The position numbers and the translations under genes are program-made. A stretch of DNA of 64,000 nucleotides from Dromaius novaehollandiae (taxonomy: Eukaryota; Chordata; Aves; Casuariiformes; Dromaiidae): NCBI RefSeq assembly GCF_036370855.1, contig NC_088098.1:139644721-139708720 (forward strand), written 5' to 3'. Shown here piece by piece: positions 25,091-35,855 of this stretch (within the stretch, counting starts at the first letter, position 1; each line of letters opens with the position of its first letter). Under the pieces are notes generated by a model, which was not told the origin of the DNA, did no database searches, and worked only from the letters and a program-made list of their open reading frames with translations.

Positions 25091-26745
25091 AGGGTAGGGA
25101 GGGAAAGAAAAGAATTTGACCTGCTCCACCCCTTTCAAACCTCAGTTGGCCACCTTGATCATCATAGCTTGATTTCCTCTTGTATCTTTGAAGAAACCAT
25201 ACCTGAGTATGAAGACTGCTGAAGTTGTAACTCTTGGGAGTGGCTATAAAAGTTATGTGCAGACTCATGCTTGTATACTTAGATACAGAGATAATGTTAT
25301 CTTCCATTGCTTATTTACTCTGCAGTTGCTCATTGTACTTGTATTTCTTGAAGGCTGTTAGAACAAGACACAAGCTTAACTTCTAAAGAAAAAATCTGAA
25401 GACAGCTGGATAGTGAAACATCCATGCTTGAAACAAAGTCTTTGTCAGGAGGATTTTGTCAATTCCTATCAGGCTTTTGGACTTTTCAGCTCTACCATAA
25501 TAACATTTTGGCAACTCTTAAAGCTATACATCGTTTCCCAGTTTACAAAATATTTTCTCCATCAGGATGCTAGAAAATGATGCTAACACAAAGAACAGCA
25601 GCAAACTAAAACCTTTCGGTAATGCATGTCAGACCATGGGGTTTTCTGACCTAACACTGGCTCCTCTTCCAGAGGCTGCTTGGAATGTATAAGGTCTAGT
25701 TAACATAGTCACAATATGCTTAAGCAAATCCTTTCTTTCACTAACTCCATGAAATTATACAAACTCAGATCTAGAATTCTGGAGTCTTCTCACCAGGGAT
25801 TTGTAGCATGCAAGCTTCATTTGGATATCATTTTGTTAGAGACCAATATTGCTGAATGTAAGTAATATTATATATAACTGCTCTTCTGTATCTTTCAACA
25901 CCTTGTTCAACATCTTTGGCTCCACTGTCACAAATCCATGTGCTTTAATTAAACATTCTCTCATGTCAAGACAGGCAATCATGAATAGCAAATAAAAATA
26001 GTTCAACAGATGTGGTACATGGTGGAAATCTGATTGTTCACTAATGGTGAGAACTACTACTTTTGGCATTAGCAGAAGGCACATCTGAGACACAAAGCCA
26101 ACTTGCCTCCAAGACAGATAGATATCAAAGTCCCTAAAAACAAAACAGGTGTGAGAATTTTTTAACATCGGAGAAAGAATACATTTTATTGGCCTTGTTC
26201 TCAGGAAAGGCTCAACTGCTTTGGCCAAGGGCTTATAAAGTGTTTTCCCAAATGGTTATAACTGAGAACAGTGTCCTAAAGTTAGACAGTTTTAGATTAT
26301 TACCTACTCTGCTTGTAGGTATGCTATTGTGGTCTGGGAGCAAAATACCTTACGCTGTTTGAACTACACTGAATTTGTATCAATTTGGATTTTGTTCTGA
26401 GATGCATTAAGTTACAATTCAGTTAAGCTACTTCAAATTCAGTAATTTTATTTGTAGAAGCATTATCAGAACAGCAGGTAGAATGAAATCCAGGATTTCA
26501 GGTAAGCTTCTACACCACAGAGCATAGGTAACCCATTTTATATTTCGTGGATCATTATAATTGCTTAAGTAACAGACTAGACTGCAGTAAGTAAAAGTGA
26601 TGACCAATTTACTGCTGCTACCACAACTGGCAACATGTACTCCAGTACCTTTAAGCTGTAATTATTGTTTTTTATAACAGGATAGCACCCACTGTGTGGG
26701 TAGATGCTGTCCAAATAAATATGTAGAAAAACTATCTATACTCTT

Positions 26746-26762
26746 AAAAAAAAAAAAAAAAA
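26746..26762. repeat. Poly(A) tract, 17 bases
   Basis: Uninterrupted mononucleotide run without a recognisable retroposon body beside it. Confidence 0.9.
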
Positions 26763-27929
26763 GTAACTGAGAAGCTTCTCACTATGACAAGCTTACAAAC
26801 TTCTGTAATAAACAACATCATCATCAAATAGGAGGCAACATTTTACTGCATATGCATCATGAGGTCTTGCTAGCTAGTGGATTGCCAACAGATTACGTCA
26901 ACTGTAAAAGCTGAGACAATTAAGCACACAAACACTAATCAGTAGATCTTGATTAGGAAGAGACCAACAAAAAAAAGTATCAGTAGGCTCCTTTGAAATC
27001 TGAGGTGCTTGAATACCCCAAAACAGAAGAAAAAGCTTTATCTGAATTGAAGAAACGCAAATTCTTCAAACAGTACACAGGAAGTATATTGCCATTCCCC
27101 ACTGGCTGCCATCCTGCTTTAAACCAAGTGAGCAGGAAAGCAAGCACAGAGGTGCATATGCAAGAGCAGAGAAGAAAGAAGAGGGTATAAAGCATCACTA
27201 AAAATGTAGGAAAAAACTTGCAAAAATTGAAACTAAGTGTTTTTTCCTGTTCCTAGTTTTTTTTCCTACATAGCTCCTACAATGAAGACCTTCACAGATA
27301 ACTGATTTCCAGTATGATTTATCAAGCCACAATAGGTTATCTGTGGTCATGTCTACTACAAATTTGTGCATGTTTGACAGTGTTTCTTGATATGGTAAAA
27401 TATTCTGCAGTAAATCTAAGAACCTCCATTAAGCTGAAATTCAAGAATTACTATGGAAGGCTGTTAGAAATGAAGGGGTCACAGTGATCTGTTCTTTTGA
27501 AAAAAACTTGAGAACACCTGGCTTAAAGTATTTCCATATGAAGTATCATTCTAAACACAGGTCAAAGACAAAGACAAAACAGCAGAGTTACCCAAGCAGA
27601 AAAATCTTAACTTCTTCCCCGATATATACTTCATAGGTCAAAAAGCGATTGATGAATTTTATCCACCTCCTAACAGTTCTTCCCTTCTACCCTCTCATAC
27701 TACACACTTCCAAAAAAAAAAAAAGAGTAGACATTAACACATTTCTGGTATTTACACTGTGGACTTGAGGACAATCAATTCATCTACATGTTAAATAATC
27801 TGTGAAAAGTAAGCAGTCTACTTCAGACCACAAGATAACTGGTTTGACCTTTAAAAGCTATAAGCACTCTTTTTATGCACCAGAAGACAGCTAACGCTGC
27901 ATAGTAAAACAGTAGGTTTTGACACTTAT

Positions 27930-27976
27930 AACTCCACACAAACACTAGCTCTGTACATTGAAATATACAGTTTATT
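27930..27976 (-). promoter_or_regulatory. SHROOM2: SHROOM2 poly(A) signal and downstream element
   Basis: On the minus strand an AATAAA hexamer (27971-27976) is followed within the usual distance by a GU-rich stretch, GTGTTTGTGTGG, at about 27934-27946. Cleavage would fall near 27950. This is the best poly(A) site downstream of the SHROOM2 stop. AATAAA at 28569-28574 could serve as an earlier, alternative site. Confidence 0.6.
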
Positions 27977-30539
27977 TTCTCAAAGTCAAGCAATACCATT
28001 TGTCAGTAGGTAGGTGTTAAGTGTCAAGCAGGAAAACTGTACACATTTTCACTCTGGGCTGCAGAATCCAAACAAGTGGAGAAACATAGTGGAAATCTTT
28101 CACTATACAAAGAGATCTAAAATTGAGAACAACATAAGGTGAAGAAACAGCCATCCCCAAAGATGCCAAAGGCAAAACATTAGCACCAGATTTTTTCAAA
28201 AAGCAACAGTATAGCTATTTACAGATTTACATATAACATTGGGAGGCAACCATCTTCAGGTTCCCAGGATAAGAGATTTTCAACACAGTTTTAAAAAAGG
28301 AAAGGAGAAAATGGTGACTATGCAACTGTTCCGTGAAAAGGATTTTATATATCTATATATATATATAAAAATATATATATATATTGCATTCGCAATATTG
28401 CTATCTTTTATCAGAAAGATCTAAATCAAAGCACTGTATACAAACACATTGCAATTATATTATTATTCACATTTCACATACACATTTCAGAGTAACCACA
28501 ATATGTAAAATTTTAAAAATGCCACAGATAAAACAATGCACTCTCTTTCCAGCTAAAGACAAGCATAATTTATTTGGGAGTTACTTAGTTTTGGGTCTGT
28601 TATGCTTAAGGGATGAGTCTAAGGACAAAAGGGATCACTTGTCCTAGGAACATAGCAGCAAATAATTGTGAGATGCCAGATGTCTAAATTTTGGAACCAG
28701 GAGGAAGAAACCGAGGTCAGCTGCAGCTCCCACAAAATGGTAGCTCCATTTGACTTCAACTGATATATCAGCATAATTTCAGTAAAGATTTGGTCCATGT
28801 ATACTAATTAGTGCATTATAGCAGGGAAAAACAGTCCTTTTAACTTTTGCACCTGTGTGTAGAGGAACTGGTTCCAGAGGATTTTTGCACAACTCCCCAG
28901 CTTGCAAGGAATTCACTGATCAGTGCCTCTCTGGTTCCCTTCCCTCAGAAGAGATGATTTAGATAAGAAGAACAGAAAACCTTTTGTGAGTGCTGCCACT
29001 ACAGGGATGGCATAAAGAGTCTTCTCTCTCTCCTTTTAACATCTAATTGCTTGTATTTTCAGTCTGCTTAGCTACAGACTGGCATTCTCATCAGCCTCAA
29101 AAACGGTTTAAAGGAGAGATAAATGGTCCTTACGACAATGTAAATGGCCTATACACAAAGTCATCCAAGATTTCCCTTTGACTGCAACACTTTATCTTAA
29201 CACAGAAGATGACATTTAGACACTACAGAATTTCTCTGTAAGTATCACAGCAAGCCAACTTAACCTATCACTGTGCTAAGACATGTGTTAGCACCTCTTT
29301 TTAGTGGTGCTTGAAATTATCACTTCTATTCAATGGCATTATTACTAGAACACAATCAGTAATCTGATACTGACAAATAGCATCCTGTCATTTATCACTG
29401 TGTGATTAAAAAAACCAAAAACCACATACGTTCACATTTACAAAGCAGACGTGCTCCAAGTAATGCGTGGTATTTACATGGGCAAAGCTGTTTATATTGC
29501 ATTTGGTGGTCTGAGAAAGCAGATAAAAGGAAGAGCATTATGTGGGTCAACTTCAATATAATTTAACTACCTATATAAAACCAGCATAATGTTAAGCAAT
29601 CAGAAGTAAAATACAAGCAGTGTCCTTACCTGACATTTATTTTCATAAAATGTAGCAGTTTTTTGGAGGGAGAAGGAAAACATATACAAAAAGCACAAGA
29701 AAGAGCAAATGAGTTTTCCAAATAACTTAGATAAGAAATGTTTTCAACAAAATCAGCACAGTACTTCCAGCCTGTTTCTTAAATCAAGTACAACTTGGTA
29801 AGAAGAAATCACTTGTACTATAGTAAGAGGGCCTACAACTATCTATTTTTTATTTTATTTTTTAAAATCTTCAGCAATGCAGACATTAGGTGATTTGCAA
29901 GTCGGTTTAACAAGTGTTTAACTGAGACTGATTTAAAAGTTATTTTCTGCAAGGGGAAAGTGCCATCTTATATATAACATTACAAAAAAGTGTCTGATGC
30001 CACAGGATCAGAGTGACATTACATTTCAGCAATCTGAATATATTAGCTATAAGATGCACAGTTCCCCTATTTAATGTGTCTTTAAAAAAAGAAAATGAAA
30101 AGCCACTACATTTACAGCTTCTGAATTTGTGTGCATTCATAATTTGCTGTTTGGTTTCCCAACAGTCTGTACAACATCTAAGTATAAAGAAAGTATACAT
30201 CCTAGTCTAAGAAACATTGTTTGCATGCACAACTGCCACAGACTTTCAACTTACGAAGCAGAAAGGTGAAGAGTCTAGCCTCTTCTGTGGAGCTTTCTGT
30301 AAGTTAAGCAATGAGGAATAGCTGTAGAATCCAGCAATAAAAACATGTTCTAAAAAATTAAATACATCATCCCAAAAATGAAAGAGAGCATTATTGCTGT
30401 TGAGAGCTATTTTTCTCTTGTACGCTTGTTTCTCTACTGAACACTCAAGACAAGCCAAGATACTCATTTGTATACTTGGAAACTCCCCCATCCCTTTCTT
30501 CTTTCCCATTTTTCACGTCCTTGGTCAAACTCAGTCCCT
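27950..30539 (-). other. SHROOM2: SHROOM2 3' UTR (predicted)
   Basis: About 2.6 kb from the stop codon to the predicted cleavage site. It contains no long open frame and is AU-rich, with a TA-dinucleotide tract at about 28346-28384. A long 3' UTR fits the size of mammalian SHROOM2 mRNA as I recall it. The left boundary rests on the poly(A) signal only. Confidence 0.55.
28346..28384. repeat. TA-rich microsatellite
   Basis: Interrupted TA dinucleotide tract inside the predicted SHROOM2 3' UTR. Confidence 0.9.
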
Positions 30540-30806
30540 TTATTTGAGCCGTTCAGGTTGGAGGCTATCAGTCAGACACTTCAGTTGCTCTTCCCCCAGC
30601 TTGATCTTGTCCTCCAGCTCTCGCTGCTCAATGATGAGGGCCGACTTCATTTTTACAAAGTGCTCATAGTCTGCTAAGTTCTCCTCACTCAGGTAATTTG
30701 CCAAAATGTCAAAGACAATGCGCTCTCGACGATCCAGGTTTTCCTTCAGTTCTTTTGCATCTTCATGTTGTTGTGTCAGCAGCTTCTGCTTCTCTACCAA
30801 TGTCCG
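30540..30806 (-). CDS. SHROOM2: SHROOM2 terminal coding exon (end of ASD2)
   Basis: 88 codons and a TAA stop, entered in phase 0 after a TTTTCTTTTCTCCTAAG acceptor. AAG is a less common acceptor triplet, but the tract is strong. The exon encodes the C-terminal coiled part of the ASD2 domain: [10 protein letters not shown], the very conserved [14 protein letters not shown], then [20 protein letters not shown], ending LQPERLK. These match vertebrate SHROOM2 almost residue for residue. ASD2 forms the antiparallel coiled-coil dimer that binds the coiled coil of Rho kinase, which directs myosin II activation to cortical and junctional actin. The stop sits at the position expected for the family. 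Confidence 0.97.
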   Translation of the reverse strand, partial: RTLVEKQKLLTQQHEDAKELKENLDRRERIVFDILANYLSEENLADYEHFVKMKSALIIEQRELEDKIKLGEEQLKCLTDSLQPERLK

Positions 30807-32109
30807 CTTAGGAGAAAAGAAAAACAGTTAAAAAAGCCACTGGGTTTCCAGTTACCAATCACCAGGTTAGGACAACAGCTTCAGTGTTTGAGTTTCAAGT
30901 CTGTTCTATCTGCAAGGACAAAGATTTTCCTGAATACACAGAGAAGTGAAATAAGATTGCTCCTTAAAATGAGTTCTGAACAAAAAGGATTAACAAACAG
31001 GAATAAAAATTGAGTCAATGAAAGATGCAGCAATCGTTTCTAGTGGCCTCAGTAGCAAGAGCTTCAAATAATACTGTATTATTTAATAGTTTAGGAAGTA
31101 TTACCCCCCACCCCAAAAAAATACAGCTGCCTTTGGGAAACAGCCAAGTTCTCTGAAACAAGATTTCACTGATCTACATCTCATCTTCAATACACAGCAA
31201 ACTTTCAAACTCAAATAGCTACAGCTATTGAGAATGCAGCAACATTCTAAATAACAGAGAGATTTGTCCTTTCGTAGCTCAAGACGCTGCAGTATTTTGC
31301 AGTTCTGCTGTAATCTGCTTGGCTTCTCAGGGAAATCACATGGTCTTAAGAAATGAGCAAGAGTGAGGGCTGGCATAAGGCAATAGTAGGAAAGAAAAAT
31401 AACAGAAAGTATCGTCTTCACAACAGGGCAATAATATTTCTACCTTTTTTCCTCACAATAATCACCATCTCAGAAAAGGGTATTTGTCTGAGACATTGCT
31501 GTTCACAGAAGTCTGCTTTGCTATAAGTAACATTCTGGCCAGACGAAAGTTCCTACCATTTGAAATCAAATGCACGAGTGAGAGACAAAATAGGGAAAAG
31601 GGAGGCTGAAAGAAGTATCACACAAAAGGGATAAGACAGAGGACAGGAGTTTTACATCCCATTCACACATATGCACAAGTCCAAAAGGCGAGATGCATCT
31701 CACCCAACTTCCCCTGTCTATACAATAGACAGCTGCACCTGAGTCACTCAGCTATACTTCTTTAATAGTATATGGAAAGAAATGTGAGCGTTATTAATCC
31801 CACCAACTTCAGATGTCTACCTATAAGAAACTGTTTTTTTCTAGTGACAATGAGTATGGCTGACCTACTCTGATGTTAAAAACTCTAGTACAGACTTCTA
31901 AGTTTAATCAGAAAATGCCTCTAAGATGTGCAACTCCATGATTTTTACCTTCATTTCATAGATGGATTCTCTTTTGAGAACCTTTGTCTTCAAATATGCT
32001 ACAGTCTGTTCTTGTGAAGCTGTTCAAGTAAATTTGCCCACTGTTTCATTTTTAATTTATATTTTAAATCACATATGCTACAATAAGCCTAAAGGATTTA
32101 TAGAAAAAT

Positions 32110-32130
32110 GGTTCTGTAGACTACAGAACC
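32110..32130. repeat. Perfect 21-bp palindrome
   Basis: GGTTCTGTAG, one central base, CTACAGAACC. The arms are exact reverse complements. Located in the last SHROOM2 intron. Confidence 0.85.
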
Positions 32131-34808
32131 TGCAGCTCTTCAAGATATGAGACAAAGGGGCATACACACCAGCAAGCTTAACAGACCTATGAGAACTGCA
32201 CTTGTACCCGGTGTCGCCTCTTCTTCTGTAGACAGCACAAAGCTTGGAGAGAGAAACACTTTCACACTTTCCTTCTAGATTTACATGAAATATACAGCCC
32301 AGATTAACTCAGGTCTGCAGCCATGGAAGACAAGTCATAGGCATCACACATCACTAGAAAGGCCACATTTCAGTTGTCCTTTGAGTGCCTACTAATGAAA
32401 ATCCCATTGCAAGTAACTCGCAAGCAGAGCTATCTGCTGCAAAGAGATGGGAGTACCTCTCTCCTGAATTCATCAGCGGGACTAGCAGCCAAGTCCAAAC
32501 TAATACGCATGGCTAGACTGCTCTGCAGAGCAGCTTTGCAATTTGTATGTATCTATGTACACTGATAAGTGAAAGAAGTATTTAGACAGAACAAATTTGA
32601 TGAACACAAGGGGGCATGTATCAACCAACTAGTACCACAGTTGCACACATTATCCACCTAATCTTTGAGATTAAATAGCATCATCTTTCAAGCAGTCTTC
32701 TATCACTGCCCACGGACACAAAGACAATCAAACGTTTAGCCTTTTTTAGCGATTCCAGAGACTTGAGTTGTATAATTTCTTCTTACCATTCCTACAACAT
32801 GACTTTAAGATGAACAAGAATGCCCTAACAGTTTAAGGAAAGCAAATACCACTTTCTGCCTGAACTTTGCTTGAGACCTTAGTATCAGCACCCTAGGTTT
32901 AGGGGGCATCTTAGAGAAGTAGGATGTAGAAGGGTAGAAGGCTAAGGGGATCCTCTTGACCTCGCTTTTACTTCTGTCAAAGATGACTGACATTGGAAAA
33001 TTTGTTTTGAAGGATAAAATGAAACACTCCAAGGCAGGCTCAAGATAGCACTCCCAAGGAGGTTTTTTTGCGCAATTGGTAAATGGTTCACCAGGCCTTT
33101 ATGCTGGCACACACCATACTGTCAAATGGTTCAGAGGCTGCTATCCTCGGATTTCAACCAACCAAAGTGAAGGAGAATCCAGAAGGGTGTTTCTCCCCTC
33201 CGGTCTAGAAGCACCTGCCAAACACAGGCCAGCCTACGCTGCTCTGATGGAACAATTTTTCACTCCTCCACAGGAGAGGTTTTCCTCAAGAATTGTTTGA
33301 TAATTTTGAATAAGAGCCATATGAAGAAGGACTGCCTCCATATATTTGACTTTCCAACATCCAGTCCCTCAACTGCTATATAAAGCCAACATTGGCACTT
33401 ACCCTTAGTCTCATGATAACAGGCCTGGAGGGTCCAGGCACCTGATTTAATCTGTGGACAGCTGGCTCAGCATTTTGGGGATCTGAACATATTTTGGCTT
33501 TGTTTGATAATGAAGGTAATGGGAAGACACTGGTCTCGTGTGGAAGGAAGGTGTCTGGTAGCTATTTCAGATTAGCTCCCTTTCAGCTGCAAAAAGTTGA
33601 GATACTTGATATTGTTCCTTGTGGCACAAGAGACCAATGACAGAGCACCTGATAGTCAAAATATTAATTCAGCTGTAATCATTTGTTCGGTGCCAGACTG
33701 TTTTTTCAGAAAGTCTGCCAAGCTGTTGGTGGTTCCTAGAAGGTTTAAGACTATCAGAGTAATGTTCATTAGACAGCATCAGCTTCAAAATAATCTGTGA
33801 ACATTAGGGATGTGATGATCAAGGATGGAAGTAAACTTGCCTATATTTTGTTCATTAATGCACCAAATATCATCATCTGATCTACAAAATACCAAAGGAC
33901 AATCAAAAAAAAGCCATATACATGAGTCTAAGTTCAAAGATATGCAGATGTAACCCCACATACATTGTACCTATTGTTGATCTGCTTGGGTACTTGATCT
34001 GCCTGAGAAGCATCTCTGACTAACACTTACAGACAAACTTATTTCTTATGTTACTATGGCAAGACTATGGTGTCAGTACATAAAAATATGAAAGGGGATT
34101 GGAGTTTGTTAGGCATCTGGATTTATTTCAGTCTATATTTGAAAAGGTTCTAGCAGAGCATGCAGACAATTTCTAACTGCCTTTATGACACCAAATACTC
34201 ACCTTCTTCCTTTTCCACACCTAGCTGAATAAGCTATTTTTAACATGGCTCTCAAGCGGTTTCCTATGTTATCCTATCACCTGCTGGTAGCTCTTTCCCC
34301 AGCTCACACTCTCATCTTTGAGCCCATTAGGCAACTACAACCATATTTAAAGCACAGAAGCAGTCTAAAAGAGAATTAAGTTCTTCTAAGTTTCAAAAGC
34401 TTTGATCAGCCCTCTACTAAGCTGTCAAATACCTTCTCTTTGCCATTAAATATGTTTGGCAGCAGCTAGAGCCAAACAGCAAAAAACCCAGCTCCTAACC
34501 AGATCAAGCACTTAAGCATTCTTACTGATGAAATGAGGGAGCCTATCAGGGAAACAAAACATAAATTCACTGCTCATGGATCGAATTCTGTTACAATGCT
34601 TAGGTGGACTTCTGGCATTTCGCTTCTCAACTGCAAGCCAAAAATCCCACTTAGCATCCATCAAACTGTAGAGGCTGAACTCACATGACAACCCCTGCCC
34701 CCTTTTTAAACCTTTAAATTTTCTACATATCTACAGTTGTGCTATGGTGCATAACTGTATCACTAGATATCTGCTTCCCAGCTAAGACCTGCTGGGATCT
34801 AAACACTG

Positions 34809-34834
34809 TGGCAGCACTAAACAAAGTGCTGCCA
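34809..34834. repeat. Perfect hairpin, 10-bp GC-rich stem
   Basis: TGGCAGCACT, loop AAACAA, AGTGCTGCCA. The arms are exact reverse complements. Located in the last SHROOM2 intron. Confidence 0.85.
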
Positions 34835-34984
34835 GCATCTGTCAGGTCCAATGGGTAGAAGTATCTAGAGCACTCCTTAAATTCCACATCTGCTGGGAGG
34901 CCTCTACATCATTCCCAGTCTATTCTGGTTGGATGATAAGAAGGATGTTTTCTGCTTAAAAACAAACAAAAAAACCCACCACCC

Positions 34985-35004
34985 TTTTTTTTTTTTTTTT
35001 TTTT
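34985..35004. repeat. Poly(T) tract, 20 bases
   Basis: Uninterrupted mononucleotide run in the last SHROOM2 intron. Confidence 0.9.
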
Positions 35005-35118
35005 AAGGCTTGTCTTTCTGCCAGTTCTTGCTCTTATTTCTTGCTAGGCATTGTACAGGAAGCTGTAGTGCATTTACATCATACACAAATGTATCAAATA
35101 CTTGAATATCTGTACACA

Positions 35119-35150
35119 GGTAATAAACAAGATTTGGTAATAAACAAGAT
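35119..35150. repeat. Short direct repeat, period 17
   Basis: GGTAATAAACAAGAT occurs at 35119-35133 and 35136-35150, in the intron a few hundred bases 3' of the preceding exon. Confidence 0.85.
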
Positions 35151-35582
35151 CTTTGTTGAGTATAAAGAAATCTGTAAACTTGCTGCATTACAGCACAAAG
35201 TGACACTCCTGCTTGTTCCTTTTCCCATCTTTTGAATTGTTTAAACCGTAGTATTTTTGCCTCCTTTCTTATGCTCATATCAGTATATCATATCTCCCCT
35301 CCTTCTTCAGTCTTTCCCCAAGAAGTCTATTCCCCAATATGTTGCATCTCCAATAACTTTGTACCCCAGAAATGTTATTTTTTCTGACCAGTCCACTCAT
35401 AGCTGAAGAATTTTGAGACAAAGAGGAAAGTTTCAAGAAATCTAAAGAAAACAATCTTATGAGATTTATCCCATCACTTTCCCCCATCTTGAATTCTGGA
35501 TTTTAGATAAACAAAACCAAGCAAACAAAACCCCTACACCAGATTCACTAAATGCAGTGATATTACTATTGGACTTTCTCAC

Positions 35583-35855
35583 CCGTTCTTCAGGAGAGGT
35601 ACTTTCATCCAGGTTATTAAGGGCATTTTCCACCCGGGCCAGACGACCTGATAGTGACAGTAGGAGGTTGACCACTTTGTCCAGGTCCCCAATAAACATC
35701 TTGAATTTGTCGAACTCATTTGGTTTGCAAACTTCTTTCACAATGGCCTCTACCTCCTCCCCCAGTATGTTGTTTGCTTGGATGTCTTCCAGAAGTGTCT
35801 CTCGTGCTTCCCTCAGCACCTGCAGCTTCCTACTAATGCTGTCAATGAGTTCTTG
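35583..35855 (-). CDS. SHROOM2: SHROOM2 internal exon (ASD2 core)
   Basis: 91 complete codons, phase 0 at both ends, with a TTTCCACAG acceptor and a CGG/GTGAGA donor. It encodes [19 protein letters not shown], then [18 protein letters not shown], then [20 protein letters not shown] and RVENALNNL. This is the most conserved part of ASD2 in SHROOM2. The heptad-like leucine pattern fits the long coiled coils of the domain. It joins smoothly to the previous exon (DLSEKK-QELID) and to the next (PEER-RTLVEK), which supports both boundaries. The phase-0 ends mean skipping would keep the frame but remove the ROCK-binding core. Confidence 0.97.

Larger units (their letters stand above)
18963..27949. 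other. Intergenic region 3' of SHROOM2, no gene supported
   Basis: Only short open frames are present. A 130-codon minus-strand frame at 25836-26228 has no recognisable domain. The region holds simple repeats (a TATG-type tract near 22889-22927, A-tracts at 25059-25088 and 26746-26762) and a 16-base-period duplication at 21401. Otherwise nothing is assigned. Confidence 0.5.
30807..35582 (-). other. SHROOM2: SHROOM2 last intron
   Basis: 4.8 kb between phase-0 exons, with GTGAGA donor and AAG acceptor. No other gene is seen inside. It holds a 20-base T-tract at 34985-35004, two perfect inverted repeats (32110-32130 and 34809-34834) and a short direct duplication at 35119-35150. Confidence 0.85.

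Noticed and set aside
25836-26228. A 130-codon minus-strand open frame
   Set aside because: No domain or family text is recognisable, composition is typical of AT-rich chance frames, and there are no flanking exons or repeated copies to support it.
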